64,000 nt of DNA from Pseudomonas putida. GTDB lineage: Bacteria; Pseudomonadota; Gammaproteobacteria; Pseudomonadales; Pseudomonadaceae. The stretch is taken from positions 518,939-582,938 of the forward strand of contig NZ_JANHLC010000004.1 in NCBI RefSeq assembly GCF_028682395.1. The letters run 5' to 3'. Under the pieces are notes generated by a model. That model was not told the origin of the DNA, made no database searches, and worked only from the letters and a program-made list of their open reading frames with translations. Made by a program: the position numbers and the translations under genes. Positions 34,941 to 43,073 of the stretch are shown piece after piece; position 1 is the first letter of the stretch; every line of letters starts with the position of its first letter.

Positions 34941-35196
34941 GAAGTAGCCCGGTCAATATCCGTGTGAGAGGGAAAAAAGTGCGGCGAGATTAGCATTTGT
35001 CACCGTCGGGCTGCGGCATTTCGCACAGGGGGATGCCAGCGTGTAACCGCTACCGCAGGTTGGGTGCGAGTACGCAACGCCCGCCATTCGGGCACCGCGC
35101 GCGGCCAGGTGGAGGGTGCCTGAGCGGTTTACGAGCGCTGCACGTGCTAACGGCCGCCTCGCGGCAATGGCTATGGGGCGGCCGGGAGCCGGCGAC

Positions 35197-35832
35197 TCAG
35201 GAATACTCGACTTCCATCTCGTCGAGTTGATGGTCAAAGGTTTTCAGGCGTGCGGTCCAAGTGTAGATCAGCACCTCGAAATCACGGTCGATCACCAGGC
35301 CCTGAGAGGCGTCCTGACGGGGCTTGCAGTAGTCGAGCTGGTAGCGCTGGCGGGCCATGGCATTGGCCACATCAGCCAGTTCGCGGGCATTGCTCAGCCA
35401 GTGCCTTTGCGGGCCGAAGACCTGGTCGTCGAGCTTGAGGCACTGGCCCCTGAGGGCCTCAAGGCTTTTCTCCAGCGGGGTGCCGGTCAGCTCGCCCATC
35501 ACCTCCTGAAAGGTCCGTCCGGGCTGCCAGTAATTGCCCCAGAAATACCGGTCGAACACCGTCTCGACCCGGCGCAGCGCCACCTTGGTATCCCAGATGG
35601 CCAGCAGGGTCTTGCTCTGCTCCAGTTGGCGCTTGTGCAACTGGCGGGTTTGCCAGGACGCCCAGGCGACCATCGCCACCGCCAGCCCCGCAATCAGGGC
35701 ACTGGCGCTGTCGAGAAACAGCAGCGCCTGGTCGAGTTGTCGGGTCAGCATGATGCCGTAGAAATAAGTGGCGGACAGCAGAACCAGCGCCGTCAACACC
35801 AGCCAGAAACCGGGGGCATAAGGGTTTTTCAT
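35197..35832 (-). CDS. Conserved membrane protein of unknown function, 211 residues
   Basis: The ATG at 35832 is preceded by AGAGGGA and gives 211 residues. Two helices lie at the N-terminus (GFWLVLTALVLLSATYFYGI and ALIAGLAVAMVAWASW), followed by a cytoplasmic region rich in Arg, Gln and Leu with likely coiled-coil character. The sequence resembles no family I recognise with certainty. The frame is open to 35895, but the upstream part has no ribosome-binding site. It is a separate gene between DUF945 and an efflux operon. Confidence 0.65.
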   Translation of the reverse strand: MKNPYAPGFWLVLTALVLLSATYFYGIMLTRQLDQALLFLDSASALIAGLAVAMVAWASWQTRQLHKRQLEQSKTLLAIWDTKVALRRVETVFDRYFWGNYWQPGRTFQEVMGELTGTPLEKSLEALRGQCLKLDDQVFGPQRHWLSNARELADVANAMARQRYQLDYCKPRQDASQGLVIDRDFEVLIYTWTARLKTFDHQLDEMEVEYS

Positions 35833-35905
35833 TATTGGAATCCCTCTTGACCGGCGCGCCAGCGCGAGGGGCGCGATACCGATAAAAGCCAGCATAGCAA
35901 CGGCT

Positions 35906-37354
35906 TCAGGGTTGCGTTGGCCTCGACGCTGACGTTCGTCCGGTTTGCCAGCCGCCCCCCAGGGCCAGGAACAAATCGATCTGGCTCATGGCCACTTGGG
36001 TGTTCGCCGCCGCCAGTTGGGCGCGCATCTCAGTGTAGCTGCGCGTGGCTTGCAGGTCGGCCAGAAACGAGGCCCGGCCGGCCTGGAAAAAGCGATGCGT
36101 CTGGTCGGCCGCCAACTGCGCCGACGCTTCGGCGTCTGCCAGCGCCGCCCGGCGTTGCAGCACCGCATCGTACTGGGCGAGGCCGGTCTGGGTCTCGCGG
36201 ATGGCGTTGAGCACCACCCCATCGAAATGTGCCAGCGCGCCCTGGGCGGAGGCCTCGGCTGCGCGGATCCGCTCGCGGGCCCCGTTGGACGGCACGCTCC
36301 AACTCAGTAGAGGCCCAAAGCCCCAGCGGTTGGTGGCCGGCTTGCCCAGGTTCTCCAGGATACCGACGGTGCCAACGGTCGCGCCGATGCTGATATCCGG
36401 GTACAGCGCCCCCGTGGCCACGCCGATACCCGCCGTGGCGGCCGCGAGATGGCGCTCGGCCTGGCGGATATCCGGACGGCGCTTGAGCAACGCGGCGCCA
36501 TCGCCGACCGGCAGTAATTGGGCAATCTGCGGCAGCTCGGCGCAATCAGCGACGCCGGCCGGCAACCGCTCGACAGGTTTGGCCAGCAGCATCGACAGGC
36601 GAAACAGCGCGCCCTGGCGCTGGGCGGTGTAACGCGGCAGCTCGGCACGCAGGGACTTGAACTGGGTTTCGGAACGCGTCACCTGGGTTTCATCACCACG
36701 CCCGGCATCACGCAGGCGCTGGGTCAATTCGGTGCTCTGGCCCTGTAGCGCCAGAGAATGCTCGGCAATTTCGCGCTCCTCATTGGCCGCGCAGACCTGG
36801 GTGTAGGCCCGCACCACATCGGCCACCAGGGTAATGCGCGCGGTGTCGGACGCTGCCTGGGCCGCGTCCGCCGAAGCCTGGGCTGCTTCGATGCCGCGCG
36901 CGAGGGTGCCGAACAGATCGAACTGGTAGGACGTGGTGATCGCGATATCGCCGACATTCGCCACCGGCACCTTGTCCGCCAGCAGGAACGCTTCGCCCGA
37001 TTCCTGCAAGCGCTGCGCGCCCAACTTGACCCCACCGTGCCAACCGCCAGCCGCCTGGGCCTCGTCGACCTGGGCCCGGGCGCGGGCCAGATTGGCCGCC
37101 GCGACCCGCAGGTCGGTGCTCGATGCCAGGGCCTGGCGCACTAACTCGTCCAGCCGGGCATCCCGGTACAGGCGCCACCAATCATCCGGCACCGGTGCCG
37201 AAACCACCGGCGCACCCGAGGTCGGCAGCTCGCCTTGCAGGTCCGCGCGCTGGACCGCCGCATCCTTGGGCAACTGATAATTGGGGCCGACCATCTGACA
37301 CGCCGACAGCAACAGTCCCAGTCCGGCGCCACCCAGTACATACCGCAGCCTCAT
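35906..37354 (-). CDS. Outer-membrane efflux lipoprotein (NodT/OprM family)
   Basis: A 482-residue outer-membrane channel of the TolC fold. The leader has a lipobox (LLSAC, Cys 19), followed by the family opening VGPNYQLP. Two repeated OEP domains contain long helices rich in Ala (LRVAAANLARARAQVDEAQA; AEASAQGALAHFD) and the RRPDIRQAERHLAAATAGIGVATGALYPDI signature. It is the last gene of an efflux operon encoding a FUSC pump, DUF1656 and an HlyD-type adaptor; the start overlaps the adaptor stop by four bases. Confidence 0.93.
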   Translation of the reverse strand: MRLRYVLGGAGLGLLLSACQMVGPNYQLPKDAAVQRADLQGELPTSGAPVVSAPVPDDWWRLYRDARLDELVRQALASSTDLRVAAANLARARAQVDEAQAAGGWHGGVKLGAQRLQESGEAFLLADKVPVANVGDIAITTSYQFDLFGTLARGIEAAQASADAAQAASDTARITLVADVVRAYTQVCAANEEREIAEHSLALQGQSTELTQRLRDAGRGDETQVTRSETQFKSLRAELPRYTAQRQGALFRLSMLLAKPVERLPAGVADCAELPQIAQLLPVGDGAALLKRRPDIRQAERHLAAATAGIGVATGALYPDISIGATVGTVGILENLGKPATNRWGFGPLLSWSVPSNGARERIRAAEASAQGALAHFDGVVLNAIRETQTGLAQYDAVLQRRAALADAEASAQLAADQTHRFFQAGRASFLADLQATRSYTEMRAQLAAANTQVAMSQIDLFLALGGGWQTGRTSASRPTQP

Positions 37355-38247
37355 GGCGTGGCCTTGGCCGGCAGGCCGCTGGCATCGTCGAGAATCGACA
37401 CGGTTGCGGTCCGCCCGGCAATCATGCGGAAATCTGCCGGGACCTCATCGAAGGCGATGCGTACCGGAATCCGCTGGGCCAGGCGCACCCAGCTGAAGGC
37501 CGGGTTGACGTTGGGCAGCAGGTTCGCACCGCTGCTGCGGTCGCGGTCCTCGATCCCGGCGACGATGCTCTGGACGTGCCCGAGCAGCCGCGCCTTGTCA
37601 CCCACCACGCGAATATCCACGCGCTGGCCGATGCGGATGCCCTCCAGCTTGGTCTCTTCGAAATAACCATCGATATGGTACGAAGCGCTGTCGACAATCG
37701 ACAGCACCGCCCGCCCGGCACTGACAAACTCCTGGCTGCGCGGCGCGCGATCATTCACATAGCCGTCCACCGGGCTGCGGATCACCGAGCGCTCAAGGTT
37801 GAGCTGGGCGCTGTCCACCGCCACCTGGGCTTCAGCTAGCGCGGCCTGGGCGCGCATCTCACGCGACTGGCTTTCCTCCAATTGCTCGCGGGCGACCAGA
37901 TTGCCCAGCCCGCGATTACGCCGGGCTTCACGCTGGGCCTGGGCCAGGCTTTCTTCGCGGTCGGCCAGCGCCGCACGGGCCTGGCGCAGCGCCAGGCCAA
38001 ACCGGTCCGGGTCAATGCGAAACAGCACCTGGCCGCGCGTTACCGGTTGGTTATCGCGCACCAGCACTTCCTGGATCAACCCTGAGACATCGGGAGCGAT
38101 CTGCACAATATCGGCACGGATATGCCCGTCGCGGGTCCAGGGCGCAAACATGTAATACATCACCATGCGCCAGACCAGCACACAGGCGAAGCTCACCACC
38201 AGCAGGGTCAGGACCACACGGCCCAGGGTCAACAGAGGTTTTTTCAT
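37351..38247 (-). CDS. HlyD-type membrane fusion protein (AaeA-like)
   Basis: A 298-residue periplasmic adaptor with one N-terminal helix (VVLTLLVVSFACVLVWRMVMYY), biotinyl-lipoyl-like domains (DIVQIAPDVSGLIQEVLVRDNQPVTRGQVLFRIDP, then SVIRSPVDGYVNDRAP), and a helical hairpin of repeated Ala/Arg/Glu (about residues 85-165). Such adaptors link an inner-membrane pump to the outer-membrane channel. The nearest described type is AaeA, which with AaeB exports p-hydroxybenzoate in E. coli. ATGA overlaps join it to both neighbours. Confidence 0.92.
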   Translation of the reverse strand: MKKPLLTLGRVVLTLLVVSFACVLVWRMVMYYMFAPWTRDGHIRADIVQIAPDVSGLIQEVLVRDNQPVTRGQVLFRIDPDRFGLALRQARAALADREESLAQAQREARRNRGLGNLVAREQLEESQSREMRAQAALAEAQVAVDSAQLNLERSVIRSPVDGYVNDRAPRSQEFVSAGRAVLSIVDSASYHIDGYFEETKLEGIRIGQRVDIRVVGDKARLLGHVQSIVAGIEDRDRSSGANLLPNVNPAFSWVRLAQRIPVRIAFDEVPADFRMIAGRTATVSILDDASGLPAKATP

Positions 38248-38453
38248 GTCATCAGGTATCGGCTGAGTGAGTCCACGGCGCCCAGCAGCAAGGCGTAGAG
38301 GCCGACGTTGAACAACGCCCGGTGCCAGACCAGGCGATAGAAATGGCAGCGTGTCAGCACGGCGTGCACCACCAGGTACAGCAGGTAGGTGATGCCCATC
38401 AGCACCAGCAGTGTGGGCAGGAAGACCCCGCTGATATCCAGGTCACCGATCAT
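38244..38453 (-). CDS. DUF1656 (AaeX-like) small membrane protein
   Basis: A 69-residue protein with two helices (SGVFLPTLLVLMGITYLLYLVVH and NVGLYALLLGAVDSL). Its opening MIGDLDISGVFLPTL is diagnostic for DUF1656 proteins, which are regularly found between FUSC pumps and HlyD adaptors in aromatic-acid efflux operons. It overlaps the pump stop and the adaptor start by four bases each. Its role in the complex is unknown. Confidence 0.9.
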   Translation of the reverse strand: MIGDLDISGVFLPTLLVLMGITYLLYLVVHAVLTRCHFYRLVWHRALFNVGLYALLLGAVDSLSRYLMT

Positions 38454-40531
38454 AGAGGCGCTCCGTCAAGGCCCGCAGGCAAGGCCGGGGGCTGTGCGCT
38501 GCTGCCGAGGAATTCGACGCCGGGTAACAGCGCCAGGCGCAAGCCGCTCAGGGCGTGCAGCAATTGCAGGCGGGTTTCTGTGTCAGCCTCGCTACCGAGC
38601 GCGCGGCGGGTACGGTCCAGGGTCATCAACAGCGGGACCGGCGCCGGCAGGCGCTCGCCGGCCTTGAGGCAAGCGTTGAAATAATCGCCCACTTCCGCCA
38701 CCACCTGGCCCAGCAAGGTATTGGCCACGCCGCGCACCCGTGGGGTGTAGGCCAGCAGATCGAGCAGGTTCAGGGCGACTCGCAGTTCGCGCAGGGCCAC
38801 GCCCGTGTCCTGGCCGGTCATGGCCAGGCGCGGCAGATGCTGCATCAGCCGATCGAGCATCTGCGCCCCCAGGTGCCGATGCTCGGCCAGGGTTGCCGGG
38901 CGTGTCAGGCTGACAATGTCGCGCCAGCTGAAACGGGTCAGGCGCTTGGCCGCCAGTTCGGCACCGAACGGCCGGGTCAGCAGGGTCCAGATAAAGGCGA
39001 ACAACAACCCCAGGGGCCCGGCCAGGTTGGCATTGATAAAAACCTGGAAGTCCGCATCGTAGGCGCCCTGGATACTGATGAACGATGCCGTGTTGACGAT
39101 GGTCAGCAACGTGCCCAGGTAGAAACGTGGCTGCACGGTCAGCGTGCCAACGCAGATAAAAGGCACGGCAAACGCCAGCACCAGCATGGGGAAGTCATGC
39201 AGGTTGGGCAGGATCAGAAACAGGTAGAGGCTGGCAAACAGCACCGACAGGGCGGTCCAGAAAAAGAACCGATAGATCTGCGGGGCCGGGTCATCCTTCG
39301 CGGCGAAGAAACTGCACGCCACGGCCGCCAGAATCACCGCACTGGCGCCATCGGTCCAGCCCAGCAGAATCCAGAGCACCGAGGCGACCAGGATCGCAGT
39401 CACCGTCGAGAACACCGAATAGAGCATCAGGCCACGGTCGAGAAACGGCGTCAGCCGGCCCAGCCGCCAGTGCCGGTAGACCGCGCGCCAGTTGCTCTGG
39501 TCGTCGCTCTGGATGGCCTGTTGCAGACTGCGGCAGTCCTGCCACAGATCGATCCATTCGCCCAAGCGGTACAGGGCATTGGAGAACAGCAACTGGCGTC
39601 GATCCTCCAGCGCCTCGGGCGCCGGCTGGTGGTGTTCAAGCTGTTCGCGCAAGGCTTGCCAGCGCGCCACGCCCGGGTCGCGGGCACTGGCCTGCAACCA
39701 CTGATCGGCCGCCACCAGCAGCGGTGCAAAGCGCTCGACCAGCTCCGGCGTGCGACGCTCCAGGGCGTAGAGCGCGTCCTCCAGGGCGTCGATCACCGGC
39801 AGCAGGTGGATCATCCGCCCGCGTAACTCCTTGGCATTGCGCACCGTCTGCGGCCGCGCGCCTTCGTGGGGCAACTGGCCGATCATCAATTCCAGGCTAT
39901 TGAACGTCGCGACCATCGAGGCGCGCAGGCCACTGACCGTTTCACCCTGGACCTCACGTCGCAGGAAGCACTGGCTGTAGCGCGTTGCATCGGCAAACCA
40001 CTGGCCGGTCGCATCGGCCAGTACCGGCGCCAGCCGCCGGGGCCAGAACACACTGCCGACCACTGCCGCGCAGATAATCCCGAGGAAGATTTCTTCGGTC
40101 CGCGCCTCCGCCACGTCGAACACCGCCAGCGGGTTATCGACCACCGCCAGGGCAATCATCGGCAGGGTATAACCGGCCAGCATCAGCGCATAGCCATTGG
40201 CGGTGCGCAGGTGCAGGGACAGGAACAACAGGGTGCCTGTCCAGAGCGCGATCACCAGGGCCAGCAGCAACGGTGTCTGCACAAACAGCGGCACGAAGAA
40301 CACCGCCGCCGAGGCGCCGAGCAGTGTACCGCCGGCGCGGTACAGCGCCTTGGAACTGGTCGGCCCGACAAACGGGCTGGAGACGATATAGACCGTGGCC
40401 ATGGCCCAGTAGGGCCGGGGCATTTGCATCAGCAGGGCGATGTACAGCGCCAGCATTGAGGCAGCAAACGTACGCACGCCATAGAACCAATCACGGGCCG
40501 GCGGCAGGCCGCTGAAAAAATCCTTCAGCAA
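38450..40531 (-). CDS. FUSC-family (AaeB-like) efflux transporter
   Basis: A 693-residue inner-membrane protein with two clusters of hydrophobic helices: the first (about residues 15-165) holds RPYWAMATVYIVSSPFVGPTSSKALYRAGGTLLGA, the second (about 375-510) holds GASAVILAAVACSFFAAKDDPAP. This duplicated arrangement is that of AaeB/YccS FUSC pumps, which export aromatic carboxylic acids. The start is a TTG at 40531, preceded by GGAG at a good distance and overlapping the last codons of the MarR regulator gene, so the two are translationally coupled. The substrate is likely an aromatic acid, by family analogy. Confidence 0.92.
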   Translation of the reverse strand: MLKDFFSGLPPARDWFYGVRTFAASMLALYIALLMQMPRPYWAMATVYIVSSPFVGPTSSKALYRAGGTLLGASAAVFFVPLFVQTPLLLALVIALWTGTLLFLSLHLRTANGYALMLAGYTLPMIALAVVDNPLAVFDVAEARTEEIFLGIICAAVVGSVFWPRRLAPVLADATGQWFADATRYSQCFLRREVQGETVSGLRASMVATFNSLELMIGQLPHEGARPQTVRNAKELRGRMIHLLPVIDALEDALYALERRTPELVERFAPLLVAADQWLQASARDPGVARWQALREQLEHHQPAPEALEDRRQLLFSNALYRLGEWIDLWQDCRSLQQAIQSDDQSNWRAVYRHWRLGRLTPFLDRGLMLYSVFSTVTAILVASVLWILLGWTDGASAVILAAVACSFFAAKDDPAPQIYRFFFWTALSVLFASLYLFLILPNLHDFPMLVLAFAVPFICVGTLTVQPRFYLGTLLTIVNTASFISIQGAYDADFQVFINANLAGPLGLLFAFIWTLLTRPFGAELAAKRLTRFSWRDIVSLTRPATLAEHRHLGAQMLDRLMQHLPRLAMTGQDTGVALRELRVALNLLDLLAYTPRVRGVANTLLGQVVAEVGDYFNACLKAGERLPAPVPLLMTLDRTRRALGSEADTETRLQLLHALSGLRLALLPGVEFLGSSAQPPALPAGLDGAPL

Positions 40532-40956
40532 TCTTGCGCTCCAGGGCTCTGGCCGGCCGCCTCGAAGGCGCGGATCACCCGCAGTGCCGCGTCCAGGTCC
40601 GCCGGGGCGATATCCGCCAGGGCCTCACGGCGCAAACGCACCAATTCGGTTTCGATGGCCTGCACCAGCTCGCCACCGCGCTCGGTCAGGCTCAAGGTCT
40701 TGGCCCGCCGGTCACTGGGGTCCTCGCAACGCACCACATAACCCGCGCTGCACAGCTGATCGAGCAGGCGCACCAGCGACGGGCTCTCCATACCCGCGGC
40801 CTGGGCCACCGTGACTTGACGCACACCACCACCCAGCCGGCCGATGATCAACAGCGGCATGGCGCAGGCTTCGGAAACACCGTAGTTGACCAGCGTGCTC
40901 TGGCAGACACGCCGCCAATGGCGAGCGGCGACCACCAAGCCGGTGCTGATATTCAT
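40525..40956 (-). CDS. MarR-family transcriptional regulator
   Basis: A 143-residue regulator with the winged-helix core VTVAQAAGMESPSLVRLLDQLCSAGYV and the wing motif EDPSDRRAKTLSLTERG, typical of MarR repressors that respond to aromatic acids. The ATG at 40956 (MNISTGLVVAARHWRR) is preferred over a TTG at 40983. It is the first gene of the FUSC efflux operon and overlaps the next gene by seven bases. A perfect palindrome about 50 bases upstream is the obvious operator, implying autorepression relieved by the pump's substrate. Confidence 0.9.
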   Translation of the reverse strand: MNISTGLVVAARHWRRVCQSTLVNYGVSEACAMPLLIIGRLGGGVRQVTVAQAAGMESPSLVRLLDQLCSAGYVVRCEDPSDRRAKTLSLTERGGELVQAIETELVRLRREALADIAPADLDAALRVIRAFEAAGQSPGAQDC

Positions 40957-41002
40957 CCGCAGGAGATCGAGGGTAGGAGGCAAAGGAGGCGCTCACACAA
41001 AG

Positions 41003-41018
41003 TTAGTTTGCTAACTAA
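41003..41018. promoter_or_regulatory. Putative MarR operator
   Basis: TTAGTT (41003-41008), TGCT, AACTAA (41013-41018) is a perfect six-base inverted repeat in the promoter region just upstream of the MarR gene. Size, AT-content and position match MarR-family operators. Confidence 0.6.
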
Positions 41019-41109
41019 TGGTAAAGCCGACCAGCATTAATGTCACTAAATGTTTCCAGCTCTTAGCCATTGACCTGCCGCAGCTCCCACCCACTGGCTG
41101 CCAGGGCCT

Positions 41110-41154
41110 GCGCGCCAAACAGGGCGCGCGCCTCGCAAGCACGCTTGCGTTTTT
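41110..41154 (+). terminator. Two hairpins ending in a T-run; possible end of a small RNA
   Basis: A GCGCGCC/GGCGCGC hairpin (41110-41129, six-base loop) is followed by CGCAAG/CTTGCG (41134-41149, loop CACG) and TTTTT. The pattern is an intrinsic terminator on the plus strand, yet no plus-strand gene lies upstream: the neighbours on both sides are on the minus strand. It could end a short transcript starting near the MarR operator. Confidence 0.55.
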
Positions 41155-41167
41155 CAGTGCTGGAGCG

Positions 41168-41401
41168 TCAGCGACGCAGCATCAGGTTGAGCTGGTCGAC
41201 GATCTCGGCCCAGTCGGCATCTTCCTGAATCTTTTCGCGCAGAAAGGCCGCCTGGGCCGGGGTCCAGAAAAAAGCATCGGCCAGGGCGATCTCGGCTTTG
41301 AGCGGACCATGGCTGCTGACGAAGGCCTCGATATCCCGGGGCTCGTTGGGCAGGCCCAACTGTTTGAACAATGCGGGAAGGCTGTGGATAGGCGGTTGCA
41401 T
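41168..41401 (-). CDS. DUF2789 protein
   Basis: The ATG at 41401 follows AGGAG and gives 77 residues. The sequence (SLPALFKQLGLPNEPRDIEAFVSSH, ALADAFFWTPAQAAFLREKIQEDADWAEIVDQLN) fits the DUF2789 family of small soluble proteins of unknown function, common in Pseudomonas. The ORF extends to 41476, overlapping the end of the glycosyltransferase gene, but without translational signals. It lies 22 bases after the GT39 gene and may be co-transcribed with it. Confidence 0.85.
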   Translation of the reverse strand: MQPPIHSLPALFKQLGLPNEPRDIEAFVSSHGPLKAEIALADAFFWTPAQAAFLREKIQEDADWAEIVDQLNLMLRR

Positions 41402-41423
41402 GGGTATCTCCTGTCTGCAGTAT

Positions 41424-43001
41424 TCAGTGACCAGCGCACGGCTGGCAGATTTGATATAGCACCGCCTGGGCATCACCGCCGCCCTGCCCGGCCATTCGGC
41501 GCCAGGTCGGCGGAATGACGGGAAACTCGTCCGGGTCGACGCGGCTCATCACCAGCCATACCCGGCCGGTGCCCTGGGGCAACGTCGCCAGGCTGTCGAG
41601 ATAGACCCCACGCCCGCCATCCTTGATCAAGGTGCCAAACCCATAGTCGTTGGGGCGGGTCGAACGGCCATCGGCCAACGGCGGGGTATATAGCAGCGGC
41701 CTGGCAGGCGTGCGGTTGTAATACACATAACTGAGGTACCAGAGCATATCGCCGGTGACGATCCGGTCCCCAGCGACAAACTCGCGGTTCACGTAGTCGA
41801 CCATGGTGTCGAACTGATCGTTCGGGTCGACCGTGTAATTGTTCAGCAACCCCAGCCCCTCGACGCCGACGATCAGCGCCAGCAAAGCCAGCGCCAACCC
41901 TCGTGAGCGCCTGGCCAGGCGCTCGATGACCAGCGCCAACATCAGCGGCAGACCCAGGGCGAAGGCCGTCAGGTAGCGTTCGATAAACAACGGGCTGATC
42001 AAGGAAATGGCGTGGATCAGCAGCAACGGCAAAGCCCAGTACAGCACCAGCAGGCGGGTAAAACGGTACGGCCCGCGGTCGCCGCGCCAGGCGGCGACAC
42101 TGAGCGCCAGCACCACCAGGGGCAGCGCCAGCAGCCATGGCCAGGTCCAACCCTGGGCATCGTCCTGGGCCAATAGCTGCCAGAGCATCGAGGGCAGCGA
42201 GCTCAGGTCGACCGCCGGCTCCCAGCCAATATCGCCGCCGACCTTGAGGGCTTCGACATGACGCAGCAGATCGATCAGTGACGGGACCCAGGGCAGGTAC
42301 AGCAGCACGATTGCGCCATTGGCCAGCCACCAGGCCGGCCGTGTCAGCAAGGTGCGCGCCGGCGCGGGCTGGCGGCGCAGCAGGGCGAGATAGCTCCAGT
42401 GCACCAACACACCGAACAGCGTGAAGTAGTGGGTGTAGAACGCGCCACTCATCAGCAGCGCGTAGACCGCAAGGTAGCGCGAACGCTCGGGCCGGCGCAC
42501 CCAGTAGACCAGCGCCAGGGTCGCGCCCAGCAACCACAGGCCCAGCCAGGCGTACATCCGCACTTCCTGGCTATAGCGCACGGCGGTGGGCAGCAGCGCC
42601 AGCAACAAGGCCCCCAGCCAGGCAGCGCGCGGCGTGGCAATCACCCGCATCAACCACAGGCCGACCAACACCGTGGCCGTGCCCGGCAAGGCGCTGAACA
42701 GACGCACCGCCATCAGGCTGTCGCCAAACAGCGCGATCCAACCATGCAGCATCAGGAAATACAGCGGCGGATGCACGTCATGGCCCGCATGGGCCCAGAT
42801 ATCGGCCGGGGCGAAGCCGGCCAGCAACAGGCTGGAACCTTCATCGCCCCAGATCGCCGCGGCGTCCAGGTCATACAGCCGCAAGCCACCGGCCAGCAGG
42901 ACCAGCGCCACCAGACACAACGCCTGCGCCCAGAGGCTGGACGCGGCGGTTACACGCGGCGCCAGGGACACCTGCGCCAACTCCCGGGTCGCAACGCCCA
43001 T
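41424..43001 (-). CDS. GT39/ArnT-like membrane glycosyltransferase
   Basis: A 525-residue polytopic protein of the PMT_2 (ArnT/dolichyl-phosphate-mannosyltransferase) type. The first periplasmic loop holds the catalytic acid motif IWGDEGSSLL and the HDVHPPLYFLMLHGWIALFGDS block; about 11-12 helices follow, then a soluble C-terminal part (residues about 400-525). Such enzymes move a sugar from a polyprenyl-phosphate carrier to lipid A, a glycan or a protein in the periplasm. There is no arn operon here, so the acceptor is unknown. A GAGGAG site precedes the ATG at 43001. Confidence 0.88.
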   Translation of the reverse strand: MGVATRELAQVSLAPRVTAASSLWAQALCLVALVLLAGGLRLYDLDAAAIWGDEGSSLLLAGFAPADIWAHAGHDVHPPLYFLMLHGWIALFGDSLMAVRLFSALPGTATVLVGLWLMRVIATPRAAWLGALLLALLPTAVRYSQEVRMYAWLGLWLLGATLALVYWVRRPERSRYLAVYALLMSGAFYTHYFTLFGVLVHWSYLALLRRQPAPARTLLTRPAWWLANGAIVLLYLPWVPSLIDLLRHVEALKVGGDIGWEPAVDLSSLPSMLWQLLAQDDAQGWTWPWLLALPLVVLALSVAAWRGDRGPYRFTRLLVLYWALPLLLIHAISLISPLFIERYLTAFALGLPLMLALVIERLARRSRGLALALLALIVGVEGLGLLNNYTVDPNDQFDTMVDYVNREFVAGDRIVTGDMLWYLSYVYYNRTPARPLLYTPPLADGRSTRPNDYGFGTLIKDGGRGVYLDSLATLPQGTGRVWLVMSRVDPDEFPVIPPTWRRMAGQGGGDAQAVLYQICQPCAGH

Positions 43002-43073
43002 GCTGCTCCTCGTACCTGGATGAGACAGGGCTGAGTGTAGGACAGAACCCGGGGCAGGCGATGGCGGCTGGCG

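Noticed and set aside
38555..39826. 423-codon plus-strand open frame opposite the FUSC pump
   Set aside because: Gln- and His-rich antisense translation without domains; the minus-strand gene has clear FUSC features and operon context.
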